From the NCBI RefSeq assembly GCF_042186555.1, contig NC_133325.1, forward strand, positions 668,823,639-668,887,638: DNA of 64,000 nt, read 5' to 3'. Of this stretch, positions 1 to 9,853 are shown piece after piece; position 1 is the first letter of the stretch, and every line of letters begins with the position of its first letter. This stretch comes from Aquarana catesbeiana. Taxonomy: Eukaryota > Chordata > Amphibia > Anura > Ranidae. The position numbers and the translations under genes were made by a program. The notes under the pieces are model-generated. The model was given only the letters and a program-made list of their open reading frames with translations, made no database searches and was not told where the DNA came from.

Positions 1-1
1 G

Positions 2-1237
2 GACCCCCCACCTTATGTGGCTGCCAGTTTGGCTTTAAGGGGTCCACGCACAAAAGCAAAAGAATTAGATTACATGGAACACACAAAAGATGAGCTATGC
101 AATATAGTAGAGAGCAGAGGTTTAACAGCCCCATATCAACCTACAAAGAGGGATTTGGCTCGTATCCTAGAAACAGATGATTGGCATAAATCAAAAGGCA
201 CATATGCAAACCTGGATCTCTCTGAACTTAAGGCTTTGGCCAGAGAAAGAGAGATAGAGTCTGAACTTCCGGAGCAAACCATAATTTCCAAATTGTGGCA
301 GCAAGATGAAGAGAGAAGGAAGGGAGATGCCAGCCCTTCTGCCCCTGGCATAGAGAAATCTGTTGCAGTTTATCCTGTCAGAACCCAATTAGTTTTTGAA
401 GGTGATGCTGTTGACAGTAAGTCTCAAATTAAATGGCATGTACCTTTTAGTCCCCAAGATATGAGAGCCATATTAGAAGGATTGGGAGATCCTAGAAAGA
501 ATCCAATTGGGTTTGCAAACAAACTTAGTGCTGCACAGGAAGCATATGAGGCTTCTGCTACTGACATTCATCAGCTTCTTATTAAAGCAGTGGGAAGCAA
601 CATGTCTGGCTATATACTTAAAGAATGTGGTGTAGACGTCAAAAATCTAGGTAAGATGGTTAGTGGACGGGAGGTTTGTGAGAAATTGAAGGAAAAATTG
701 CCCCAAATATATGGACAAACCAGACATGCTGAATTTATGAATGCTAAGCAAGGGAAAGAGGAAGCAGCAGGGGCTTATTGGAGGCGGTTAAGTGAGATGG
801 CTGAGGAAGCAGGCATTAAAATAGAGGAAGAGAAGGCGGGAGAAACTGCAAGTCCATCTACACAACTGGTGAAACAAAGGTTTCTTGATGGTTTAATACC
901 CCAGTTGAAAGAAAAGTTGTTCACAGCAAGGCCTGAGGCAGGCAATATGTCTATTCGAGACGTCCTGCCTATCCTGTTGTCCATAGAAAACAGGATTAAC
1001 CAAAAAGACAGCAAACCCAAGGTAATGTACATGGGGAAGCAGAGAGGAAAAGGAAGAGGAAGTGGCAAAGGCAATTTCAGAAATCATGGCAATCGGGGAC
1101 CAATTATATGCTACAATTGTGATGGGGAAGGACACATAGCCAAATTCTGCCATCTTCCTGACCGTAGACTAGAAAAGAGCTTAGAGGCCCCTCATGCTGA
1201 TCCCAGTTCTCTGCCAAAAGCAGTGGATCAGGCATAG
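2..1237 (+). CDS. gag: Retroviral Gag, 5'-truncated by window edge
   Basis: Structural polyprotein fragment. The frame is already open at base 2, so the start lies outside; the GTG at 17 is not a real start. Just upstream of it the frame encodes PPPY (bases 5-16), the late-domain motif that recruits NEDD4-type ubiquitin ligases for budding. Next come two SAP-like helix-extended loop-helix segments (bases 74-178 and 206-292), an acidic linker, and a capsid-like region at about 400-1000. A basic RG/GK-rich stretch follows, then one zinc knuckle (CX2CX4HX4C, bases 1111-1152). The frame ends at UAG 1235-1237 and continues in phase into protease. The capsid assignment rests on position and helical character rather than a sharp motif. 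The family placement is inferred from the whole provirus. Confidence 0.9.
   Translation, partial: DPPPYVAASLALRGPRTKAKELDYMEHTKDELCNIVESRGLTAPYQPTKRDLARILETDDWHKSKGTYANLDLSELKALAREREIESELPEQTIISKLWQQDEERRKGDASPSAPGIEKSVAVYPVRTQLVFEGDAVDSKSQIKWHVPFSPQDMRAILEGLGDPRKNPIGFANKLSAAQEAYEASATDIHQLLIKAVGSNMSGYILKECGVDVKNLGKMVSGREVCEKLKEKLPQIYGQTRHAEFMNAKQGKEEAAGAYWRRLSEMAEEAGIKIEEEKAGETASPSTQLVKQRFLDGLIPQLKEKLFTARPEAGNMSIRDVLPILLSIENRINQKDSKPKVMYMGKQRGKGRGSGKGNFRNHGNRGPIICYNCDGEGHIAKFCHLPDRRLEKSLEAPHADPSSLPKAVDQA
1235..1237 (+). promoter_or_regulatory. In-frame UAG between gag and pol, candidate readthrough site
   Basis: Gag and pro-pol are in the same frame, with only this amber codon between them; the next codons (GAA AAT GGC ATG) lead directly into protease. 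Gammaretroviruses make Gag-Pol by suppressing a UAG at exactly this place, helped by a downstream pseudoknot. I could not fold the RNA, so the pseudoknot is unproven. A chance nonsense mutation is possible but less likely, because the site falls exactly at the expected boundary. Confidence 0.7.
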
Positions 1238-3760
1238 GAAAATGGCATGCCAGTATCAATCATGTTAAATAGGGGAGACAATGGTCCCGAGGCCAGAGTA
1301 AAAGTATTTTTACAAGAACTCCCCTATCCTGGAGGAGAAACAGAATTAACCTGTTTAATTGATACTGGTGCAAGCCGAAGTGTTTTTAATATAGAGGACT
1401 TACCTCCAGGATTATTATCTACAAATGTTATCTCTGGTGTTGGCCTAACCGGGACCTCTACTGATTTGGTTGAGTCCAAGCCACTTAAACTCAGGCTAGG
1501 ACAGCAAACAGAAATTGTCACTAAAGTGTTAGTTTCAGACACAGTTCCTACCAATCTTTTGGGAGCTGACATTTTGAACCAAATTCTAGCAAACATAGAC
1601 TACACTCCTACAGGAGTCCAAGTGGTCAGTAGTCTATCAGGAGAAGTTTTAAATTCTGCCTGTGGAGTATTTTTAATCCAAGACTCCACTCTGCCATTTC
1701 CACCAGAATTGAAAGTGATTTCCACTGAATTATGGGCCACCAGCAAATATGATGTAGGTCTGCTGGATTGCACCCCAGTCATGATAAAAATTAAACCAGG
1801 AGCCCATCTCCCACAGATTAAACAGTACCCACTGAGTATTGCTCAGACTGAGGGGATAAAGGATCAAATCACTCAACTGAAAGCAGCAGGGGTTGTTGTA
1901 CCAATTAAGTCCCAGGTCAATACACCCCTGTTCCCAATTGCAAAGAAGCCAGACAAGAAGGGTGGGCAGGTGACATATCGCATGGTGCATGATTTGAGAG
2001 CCATTAACAATATAATAGAGGCAGATACCCCGATCGTGCCCAACCCCCGCACTTTACTAAGTGGAATACCTGCCTCCAGCACCTGCTTTACAGTGATTGA
2101 TCTTGCAAATGCTTTCTTTTCGGTGCCCCTGCACCCAGATTGCTGGCACCTTTTTTCATTTACCCATGATGCCCAAAAGTTAGCATGGACAAGATTGCCC
2201 CAAGGCTGTGTGAGTAGCCCCTCTGAATATAATACTGCGTTAAAGCAAGTATTGGACCAATGGTCCCCCTTACACCCAAACACAGTTTTGCTTCAGTACA
2301 TAGACGATTTGCTTATTTGTTCTGATACAAAGGACATTTGTAGCAGAGAAACAGTAAGCCTTCTCCTGTTTCTCTATAACAGTAACAACAAAGTTAGCAA
2401 AGATAAGCTACAATGCTGCCAAGAGAAAGTGATCTTCCTGGGTCACTGCATTTCACATGGAATCCGTCACCTAACCCCAGATCGAGTTAAAACTCTACAA
2501 AACTTTGAAAAGCCAAGAAATGTCCGGCAACTACGTGCCTTCCTGGGGTTAGTGGGATATTGTAGGGACTGGATTCCAAATGCATCAGAACTTATGGCTC
2601 CTCTATATGAGGCTACCACTAGAAACCCTTTCAAACTCACATGGGACAATGAATTGCAGATGAAGGAGCTTATTAAAATTTTGTCTGAAGCGCCCGCCAT
2701 TGGACTTCCTGACTATACTAAGACTTTCTCGTTGTTCTGTCATGAAGTCAATGGATTTGCTGCAGGTGTACTCACCCAGCTACATGGAGACAAACAGAGG
2801 CCTGTGATGTATGTATCAGCCTCATTAGACCCTGTCATCAAAGGCTCCCCCAGTTGTATGCGAGCCATAGCAGCCTGCATTTTGCTGCTAGACAAAGTAA
2901 CGGAGCTTGTACTAGATTCTGCTCTGATCCTGTATGTGCCACATGCAGTGCAGGAAATCATGAATCAAGTAAATACTAGACATGTGTCTGCCAGTAGATT
3001 TGACAAGTACCAGTCTGCTCTTTTTGCTCCATCGAATTTAACAATCAAACGATGCGTTACTTTAAATCCGGCTACTCTTCTTCCTATAATTGATGAGGAA
3101 GATGCAACAAATGGTACTGATGTAGAACCTGAGAGTTTTTCTCATGATTGTATGGCTCTTATGGAGGTAGAAAGGGCCTCTGTCACACCAGCAAAAGATG
3201 AGCCCTTATCAGATTGTGACACACACTTATTCGTAGATGGTTCCAGATTTTACACTGACGATGGTCAGCCACACACAGGGTTTGCTGTAACCACTACAGA
3301 CACCATTTTACATCAGGAAGCATTGAAACCCCAGATGTCAGCACAGGAAGCGGAGTTGTATGCTGTAGTCAAAGCATGTCATCTCCTAGAGAATAAAAGG
3401 GGAAATGTTTACACTGACAGCAGATATGCATTTGGAATAGCCCACGATTTTGGGCCTATCTGGAAAGCACGGTACTTTCTGACTAGTGCAGGGAAGCCAG
3501 TGAGACATGCAAAACTCATAGAGCGGCTATTTGAGGCCTTTCAGAAACCAGCAGAAGTTGCCATCTTGAAGGTAAAAGGGCATGCAAGGGGAAGTGACAT
3601 GACAGCCAGAGGAAATGCTTTAGCGGACCAAGCGGCAAAGGATGCTGCCCTTATGGCATTTGGAGTCACATCCACTGTAGGGGTCGCCCAGGACAGATTC
3701 CCCTCATCAAGAGCAGTGGGATGTAGAAACTCTAATTCAGTTGCAGAACCAGGCCCCTGA
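1238..3760 (+). pseudogene. pol: Retroviral protease, reverse transcriptase and RNase H (5' part of pol)
   Basis: Numbering from the methionine at 1247: an aspartic protease with its DTGA active site at residues 39-42; then reverse transcriptase with an LPQG motif and a YIDD catalytic box at 351-354; then a connection region; then RNase H with VDGS (catalytic Asp near 664), a Gln-Glu-Ala-Glu helix, YTDSR and a final Asp near ALADQAAK. The methionine need not be used, because translation probably enters by readthrough from Gag. The frame runs out at 3758-3760, just after RNase H, while the integrase continues in another frame. The break lies between about 3,600 and 3,740 and fits a single small indel. 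Up to that point no stop interrupts the domains. Confidence 0.93.
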
Positions 3761-4835
3761 TGAAGAGAAGGATAAGTGGATCAAATGTAATGCTACCCAA
3801 AATCAGCAGGGCCTGTGGAGCGCTGACAACAGGTGGTGTCTACCCAGGAGTTTGTACCCAGTTTTAGCACAGCTGGCACATGGCGTCAGTCATCTTGCTA
3901 AGGGCGCGATGGTGGCACTTACTGACTGCTATTGGATAGCACCTGGATTTAGTGCATTTGCAGCCAGGTTTTGTGCTTCATGTCTCACTTGTGCTCTGTA
4001 CAATGCAGGGAGGCCTGTTCATGTTCCCCAAAGGCATTCTCCAAAGCCAGATTTCCCTTTCCAAAGAATTCAAATAGACTACATTCAGATGCCCAGAATA
4101 GGCACCTATGAGTTTGCTTTAGTGTGTGTTGACATGTTTTCAGGTTGGCCCGAGAGCTGGCCAGTAGCCAAAGCAAATGCAAAAACAACAGCAAAGAAAA
4201 TTTTGAATGAAATAGTTTGTAGATATGGAGTTCCTGAAACTATTGAGAGTGACAGAGGAACCCATTTTACTGGGGAAGTAATGAAAGAGGTAATGGAAGC
4301 ACTTCACATACAGCAAGCTTTCCATACACCTTATCATCCACAAAGTAGTGGTAAAGTTGAGAGACTTAATGGAATTTTGAAAAACAGATGTGCAAAAATT
4401 AAAGCAGATACAGGAAAAGGATGGGTGGAAGCTTTGCCATTAGCCCTATATTCTGTAAGAACTACCCCTAAACAACCACATGGGCTGTCCCCCTATGAGA
4501 TTTTATTTGGAGGGCCACCCAAAACAGGGCTATATTTTCCCCAACAGTTGCAGGCTTCTCACTCTAATCTGTTAGAATATGTTCAGATTTTGCAAAGAAC
4601 ATTGAATAAAATACATGAAGGTGTTTATAAATCTATCCCCGACCCAGATTCTGTTTCAGGTATTCACAGAATCCAACCAGGTGACTGGGTGGTGGTCAAG
4701 CGACACGTCAGAAAGCCACTAGAACCAAAATTTGACGGACCACATTTGGTGCTTTTGACAACCGGTTCTGCTGTCAAGTTGGAAGGAAAACCCACCTGGA
4801 TTCACGCCAGTCACTGCAAGAAAATCCTGAAGTGA
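3681..4835 (+). pseudogene. pol: Retroviral integrase (3' part of pol, shifted frame)
   Basis: Strand-transfer enzyme domain of Pol. Numbering from codon 3741: an HHCC zinc-binding region (His47, His51, Cys81, Cys84), then the DD35E core with Asp113, Asp171 and Glu207 (HPQSSGKVE context), then a C-terminal domain with a WVVVKRH strand and a WIHASH ending like that of gammaretroviral integrases. The frame is open from 3681, after a stop at 3678-3680, but no retroviral integrase starts independently. This is the tail of pol, moved by one frame relative to RNase H. The catalytic residues are all present, so the frame break is the only visible defect. It overlaps the start of env by four bases, a usual retroviral arrangement. 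Confidence 0.92.
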
Positions 4836-5578
4836 TGATATCCTTTGAAAAAAAGATGATAATGTTTCTTTTCTTTTTGTTGTTTGTGAGAACTGAGACA
4901 TGGAAAAATAACCCTTTCATCCAAATGTTAAAATTGTATGCAACCCATAGCAACGCTAGTAACTGCTGGGTGTGTTCTCACTTACATCCCCAAACAGGAA
5001 CAATACCCATGATAGCAATGCCTCTCAATTTCACTCATCTAAACAGGACCAGAATAAATGGCTCATACATAGTCTCCACAGCTAATGAGCACAGATCAGT
5101 AACTTTGATGGTTTCGAAACAGATAAACACTCCACAGATTTGTTTAAACATTACATGCCCGTTTAACACTAAATGTAGACGGTTGGGCAATTCAGATTGC
5201 ACTGGAGCAAAAATTACAGTTTATGGAGGAAACTATGGTCAATATTATTATATCCCAGATCCAGAACTAAATAGAACCCTTTATAGTACAAATTGCTCAC
5301 AGTTTCCAATATGTGAAAATATCGGTTTCCTGAGATTCCATGTTATTGCTTCCAGTTTTTTAGGAGCAGGCATACCGTCCATACGTAGAGGGTTATATTA
5401 TATATGTGGAAATAAAGCTTACGCCTGGCTTCCTACTAATGTTACAGGTACATGTTATATTGGGAAGTTAGTACCTGCTTTGGCTGTTCGCAAAGATACA
5501 GTGCGACCAGATCAAAGTCCAGAATACCCTTTAGTGTTCAAAAGAGAGCTGTTCACTGAAGGTGACATGACATGGTGA
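4832..5578 (+). pseudogene. env: Envelope surface subunit (SU), ends at an in-frame UGA
   Basis: The frame opens in the last codons of integrase. A short hydrophobic segment (MIMFLFFLLFV) near the start can serve as signal peptide. SU has a CWVC (CXXC) motif near residues 45-48, many cysteines and about ten N-glycosylation sites (NXS/T). The CXXC is the partner of the CX6CC in TM in gamma-type envelopes, where the two form a disulphide that isomerises during fusion. A UGA at 5576-5578 interrupts the frame, which then continues in the same phase into TM, so a single base change may explain the stop. I see no convincing furin cleavage motif (R-X-K/R-R) before the break. Confidence 0.85.
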
Positions 5579-6113
5579 TGGTTCCCTTCCTGGACAGGAT
5601 GGGGAATTGAAGCAATGAAAAGACTAAATAATTACACTAGAATTGTAGATGAGATTATTAACCTTACTACCACTGATATAGGTTTATTAAATGAAGAAAT
5701 GGCTCAGCTTAAAAAAGTAGTATTAGAGCACAGATTAACGCTAAATTATCTCACTGCAGCTCAAGGTGGGATGTGTAAGATATTTCACACTGACTGTTGT
5801 ATATACATTTCTGATAATGAGGACATTATTAAAGGGCATCTTGCTAAGATAAGAGAACTACAGAATAAGGCCAGAGATATTGCTAAAGATGGATGGAACC
5901 CCTTTCAGGGTTTAGGAGGTTTTGGTAATTTTTTTATATGGCATAGCAACATGGTTACAGAAACTAGGCGCTTACATTGTGATGTTCCTATTTCTCATGT
6001 TTGTTATTTACTTCCTCATCAGGCTATGCCTCTGTGTGACTACCCGCTGTACCAACAAATGTACCACCAGCCCTGATGAACCCATTATTGTGAGAAAGCT
6101 AGGAGAGAGCTGA
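5579..6113 (+). pseudogene. env: Envelope transmembrane subunit (TM), frameshifted before the membrane anchor
   Basis: Same phase as SU after the UGA. From the methionine at 5615 there is a heptad-like region, then the immunosuppressive-domain position, then a CX6CC motif (Cys54, Cys61, Cys62). The extracellular stem continues to about 5,940. The hydrophobic membrane-spanning segment is not in this frame, which instead ends at 6,076. It appears in the frame open at 5922-6113, as a run of Ile/Val/Phe/Leu followed by a Cys-rich tail. A frame change around 5,920-5,970 therefore separates ectodomain from anchor. With the upstream UGA this makes env doubly defective. Confidence 0.85.
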
Positions 6114-6200
6114 ACAGGACGCCGTCTCTCTGCGCCAATGTAACAGGAGTTACCAGCAATCGGCTGAACGTAACGCGGAGAAGAATGGTGTCAAATAAAC

Positions 6201-6213
6201 AAAAGGGGGGAAA
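6201..6213 (+). promoter_or_regulatory. Polypurine tract (plus-strand primer site)
   Basis: AAAAGGGGGGAAA lies directly before a TG dinucleotide that starts the LTR. This is the normal position of the retroviral PPT, where RNase H leaves the primer for plus-strand DNA synthesis. Confidence 0.85.
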
Positions 6214-6382
6214 TGACATGGACATTCATTGTACTGTTCATTTAAGCACAAGAGAATCCATTTTGTTCTCACTGTTGAAATGTGTTCTGTAACCTTCACC
6301 TAACACACAGACACTTCTCCTACTAAATGCTCTCTACTCCCCCCTCCCTTTTCAAGGTTTAACCTTTGCAATTGTTCTATTC

Positions 6383-6461
6383 GCTAGTTTTTAATAATAT
6401 ATTTCTATTTGTTAGCTTTTAATAACATATTGCTATTTGTTACTTTTTAATAACATCTCAC
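6383..6461 (+). promoter_or_regulatory. 28-bp direct repeats in LTR U3 (enhancer-like)
   Basis: Three successive imperfect units start near 6383, 6411 and 6439, each built on GTTAGYTTTTAATAAYATAT, the third shorter. Direct repeats in U3 are the usual form of retroviral enhancers. The AT-rich content could also be a simple local duplication. Confidence 0.6.
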
Positions 6462-6482
6462 ACCACCCCTTTCTTATCTATG

Positions 6483-6489
6483 TATAAAA
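6483..6489 (+). promoter_or_regulatory. TATA box of the LTR promoter
   Basis: TATAAAA, about 270 bases into the LTR and downstream of the U3 repeats. It would place transcription start near 6,510. Predicted from sequence only. Confidence 0.6.
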
Positions 6490-6878
6490 TAACATGTAAT
6501 AATACATTTTTCACTGAACGGACATTTTAAACACAGTGATTGAGTCCTGTGAATCTGTTCCTGCAGCTGCAGTATTAACTTTGTTTTAGAGTCCCAATCA
6601 GAAATCAGTCATATCACCACTATGATAGCATCCTAGACAGATTATAAATGGGAACCTATTGTTTTCTGTTTGTTCGACTTTTATTACCATACCTAAAATG
6701 TATTTGGTTAGCTTTTGCTATGGGAATTTTTGTTCTTCCTCTCTCTGTGGTATAATTTGACCAAATCGTTATGATTTCCACTGATCTCACTGTGGGGCAC
6801 CTCTATGTACAGATAGGTCTGTTTTTCTGTTATGGATAGGTTTGTACCTTTCTGGTACATCATGGACATTTGTCTTTA

Positions 6879-7614
6879 GTACAAAAAACCCTAACTGCTA
6901 GATTGGAAGGACTATAATGCCTCGTTTCCACTGAGCGGATCGGTTCGGGTTGGTACAGTTTAGAAGGCCTAGAATGGTCCGGCCTATTCAGGTGAGCATT
7001 TCCACTGCAAGTCGGACCAACAGGGGCCATACGTGGGTTTAGAAAAAATGCCTAGGATGGCGTCACACGTCCACCAATCAGTGGAGTGTATCGTAGCTCC
7101 GCCCTAACCGAACCGTACCATTTTCTATGGCCCCACATCTGAAGCAGGACCCTGAATGGTGCGGTTCGGTTGGGTTGTATGGGCCACTTTCATAATGGAA
7201 ACACTCAAAATAGCATACCGTACCGAACCGAACCACTCAGTGGAAACGAGGCATATAGGTACCAATGGGGTAAAAAAAAATATCAAAAGTATTTATTTAT
7301 ACAAATTTTTCAATTTTACATTTTTTAAAGACATGAAAATATACACATATACCACAAACATAAACATCAAAGGCAATATGTTGCACTGGCGATGAGAGAC
7401 TTTTGAAGCTATAGCAAGTCTCTCATGCCCTACTGCAGTAGGGTTGATGAGAATCAACACTAACAAGAGCACCATATTGCCTTTGATGTTTATGGTATAT
7501 GTGTATATTTTCATGACTTTAGCATTTTTTAACGTATATAAATACTTTTGATATTTTTTTACCCCATTGGTACCGTTATAGTCCTTCCAATCTAGTAGTT
7601 AGGGTTTTTTGTAC
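6879..7614. mobile_element. Long fold-back (inverted-repeat) element, split by a MITE
   Basis: The left arm begins GTACAAAAAACCCTAACT at 6879 and its reverse complement ends at 7614. The arms match over roughly 170 bases once the inserted MITE (6917-7254) is ignored, including TAGATTGGAAGGACTATA and the AT-rich stretch with CATCAAAGGCAATATG. The centre has a second small palindrome around AGAGACTT/AAGTCTCT. No coding capacity. A non-autonomous DNA transposon is likely; the superfamily is unknown. Confidence 0.75.
6917..7254. mobile_element. 338-bp MITE nested in the left arm of the fold-back element
   Basis: Ends are exact inverted repeats, ATGCCTCGTTTCCACTGAG and its complement, and the sub-terminal GGTTCGG/CCGAACC runs also pair. 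The uninterrupted right arm of the host element reads GGACTATAACGGTACC where this MITE sits, which shows the insertion directly. ATA on both sides may be a short target duplication. It resembles hAT-like MITEs of fish and frogs, but the superfamily is not proven. Confidence 0.8.
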
Positions 7615-8340
7615 AATTTATTTCTCAGGATGAGGTGCCGGACATTATTTGTCCAATTATTGAGGGTTCTCCTATTATTCCCTTCTCCCATTATTCCTTT
7701 TCCTTCCATTTGTCTTTTGTACTTTATTATCTGCAAAACTTAATAAAATAGAGATTAAACATAATTTATTACTAGAAGATTACAGGCAGCAGCAGATTGT
7801 ATAGGTGTTTATTAGATTGTGGGATCATATATAACCCAACCCGCTTTCACTACCCTCCTTTCTTGCACACCTGTTTAGCAGCCTCTCCCTCTGACCATAT
7901 ATTAACCCTTCACCTTCTCCTACCTCTGTGTATGACTTGATGTGCTGTATCTAGTGCACCATGATCAAGTTCCATGTTTTAACCACTTTAATACCAGCAT
8001 GTTTCTTAATTTCCAAAAATTGTGTAAAAAAAATGACATCACAAAACCTTGTAACCACTAATAGTGCAGCTCAAGGTTCTCTGCTGGTAAAGAATTGGGT
8101 GTCTCACAACAATGCAAGGGTGTAGGCTTGATCCAGAAAGCAGTAACGCATGAAGGGATGAGAGACACCACACACAACTAGCTCAAAAGGTTGGGAGACA
8201 TGTGAATAGCCTCAGCCTGGAACTCCTCCTAAGTCTCAAAGAAAAAAAAAAAAAATATTAGATCACCTTGGGGTGTCTACTCTCCAAAAAGGGGTCATTC
8301 CCCTTACAAAAAGTACCCTAGCAGCTGGGCCATTCTAGCA
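7615..8340. other. Non-coding stretch, possible old LINE 3' tail and a repeat scrap
   Basis: No gene seen. Around 7,725-7,765 there is a TTTGTACTTTATTATCTG and AATAAAATAG context like an L1-type 3' end. At 8,269-8,312 a fragment CTTGGGGTGTCTACTCTCC matches the repeat motif of the 15-17 kb block, so that repeat is dispersed. Confidence 0.4.
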
Positions 8341-9460
8341 ACTTTATTTTTTTTCTCTGAAACCAGTAGAGCATTTCCTTGGCTTTTTGTTTGGGATCAT
8401 TGTCTTGCTGAAATGTCCTCCCTCGTTTCAACTTCATCATCCTGGCAGATGGCAGCAGATTTTTATAAAGAATGTCTTAGTATATTTCTCCATTCATCCT
8501 TCTTTCAATGATATGAAGTTTGCCAGTATCGTCTGGTAAAAAACAGCCACACAGCATGATGTTCCCACCTACAAACTTCACTGTTGTATGTTTTTTTTTT
8601 GGCTAATGTGCAATGCCATTTGACCTCCGAACATGGTATGAATTATGGCATTCAAAGAGTAAAATTTTGGTCTCATCTGACCAGACTATATTCTCCCAGT
8701 ATTTCACAGACTTGTCTAAATGTTGTGCAGCAAATGTTAAATGAGCTTCAACATGCTTTTTCTTTAGCAATGGAGTCTTGTTTTCATTGAAACAATTGTA
8801 TCTGCTAATTCCAGGTCTTTCTGAAGCTCTCCACAAGTGGTCCTTGGCTCTTCAACAACTCTTCTGATAATTCTTTTCACCCGTCAGAAATCTTGCGACA
8901 AGCACTTGATCGTGGCTGGTTTATATTGAAATTATGTTTTTTCCATTTCCGGATTATGGCCCCAACTGGGCTCACTGGAGCATTCAGAAGTTTAGAAATC
9001 CTTCTGTAACCAATGCTATCAGTATGTTTTGCAACAATAAGGTTGCAAAGGTCTTTGATAAGCTCTTTGCTTTTACCCATCATGAGATGTTTCTTGTGTG
9101 ACACCTTGAAAATGAGACACCTTTTTAAAGGCCATCAATTGAGACTGAACCAGTTGATATTATTTTGCACAGACAAGGGGCAGGATTGTTTTCTAATTAC
9201 TGATAGATTTCAGCTGGTGTCTTGGCTTTCCATGACTTTTTGTACCTCCCTTTCTTCATGTGTTCAATAATTTTTCCCCCTGGTCACTCCATTTTATTAC
9301 ACATAACTTTATTTCTGAACTTATTTGTTTTGGTTTCTTTGTATGTATAGGTTGCAAGGGTTGTTACTGACATGTGGTGACAATTTCATGTCAATAGCAC
9401 CTTTAGAAATATATTTACCTAGAAAAATGGTGAGGTGTTCAATACTTATTTTACCCGCTG
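8340..9460 (-). mobile_element. Tc1/mariner relic A
   Basis: Degenerate Tc1-type transposase on the minus strand. The helix-turn-helix half is at 9104-8877 (GKSKELIKDL, then ISKLLNAPVSPVGAIIRKW). The start of the catalytic half is at 8836-8603 with the family motif WSDETKILLF carrying the first catalytic Asp. Several frame breaks separate the pieces, so it is dead. The right terminal repeat ends ...TTTTACCCGCTG against a TA at 9461-9462. The left end is eroded near 8,340. Confidence 0.85.
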
Positions 9461-9483
9461 TATATATTGCATTATATTAAAAG

Positions 9484-9680
9484 TACTATACAAAAGTTTT
9501 AGGCAGGTGTGAAAAAATGCTGATGAAAAAGTATTAAATGTGTGAAACACTGCTAATGAAGAAGCATTACCAAAATGGAAAGTAAATCAACAGAACAGAA
9601 AACCAAATCAAATCAATATTTGGTGATCGCCCTTTGCCTTCAATACAGCATCAATTCTTCTAGGTAAAACTCTTAATGCA
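9484..9680. mobile_element. Terminal fragment of a second Tc1-like element
   Basis: CTATACAAAAGTTTTAGGCAGG resembles a Tc1-type terminus next to a TA. Only about 200 bases are recognisable before unrelated palindromic DNA begins. No coding sequence. Confidence 0.5.
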
Positions 9681-9700
9681 CGGTCCCATCAGGGTAATGC

Positions 9701-9853
9701 AGTATCGGGTATCCCCCGCCACTGCTGGCGTCCTTAGCTTGTGGAGCTCCGTGGAAGTGGCGTCATGTGACGGAACCCTTCTGTCACATGATGCCGCTTC
9801 CACGGAGCTCCACGAGCTGAGGATGCCAGCAGTGGCGGGGGATACCTGATAAT
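9701..9853. repeat. GC-rich palindrome, about 70-bp arms
   Basis: Arms 9701-9770 and 9785-9853 are nearly perfect inverted copies (for example CCGCCACTGCTGGC against GCCAGCAGTGGCGG) with a loop of roughly 15 bases. The two CATGTGAC/GTCACATG blocks sit near the tip. It would form a strong hairpin as RNA or single-stranded DNA. Probably a short fold-back MITE. Confidence 0.8.

Larger units (their letters stand above)
1..6600 (+). mobile_element. Class I (gamma/epsilon-like) endogenous retrovirus, 5' end outside window
   Basis: Gag, protease, reverse transcriptase, RNase H, integrase and envelope follow in retroviral order, then a polypurine tract and a 3' LTR. Gag and pol share one frame and are separated only by a UAG. 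Gag has one CCHC knuckle, and the TM subunit has a CX6CC motif. These traits together point to the gamma/epsilon side of retroviruses. The 5' LTR, primer-binding site and Gag N-terminus lie before base 1. Visible damage is a frame change between RNase H and integrase, a UGA inside env and a frame change before the TM membrane segment. The copy is therefore defective but not old-looking, since each reading frame is otherwise long and clean. The 3' border is approximate. Confidence 0.93.
6214..6600 (+). repeat. 3' long terminal repeat of the retrovirus (right end approximate)
   Basis: Begins TGACATGGAC immediately after the polypurine tract. U3 contains three tandem copies of a 28-base unit (6383-6461) and a TATA box (TATAAAA at 6483-6489). 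R and U5 should follow. I place the end near 6,600 at CCCAATCA because retroviral LTRs end in CA, but with no 5' LTR in the window to compare, the border and target duplication cannot be fixed. No AATAAA stands out. Confidence 0.7.

Noticed and set aside
17..19. GTG as the Gag start
   Set aside because: The frame is open to the window edge and includes the PPPY motif upstream; the real start is outside.
8060..8200. Possible tRNA-derived SINE (box-B-like CTTGATCC)
   Set aside because: No matching A box at proper spacing and no cloverleaf that I can draw.
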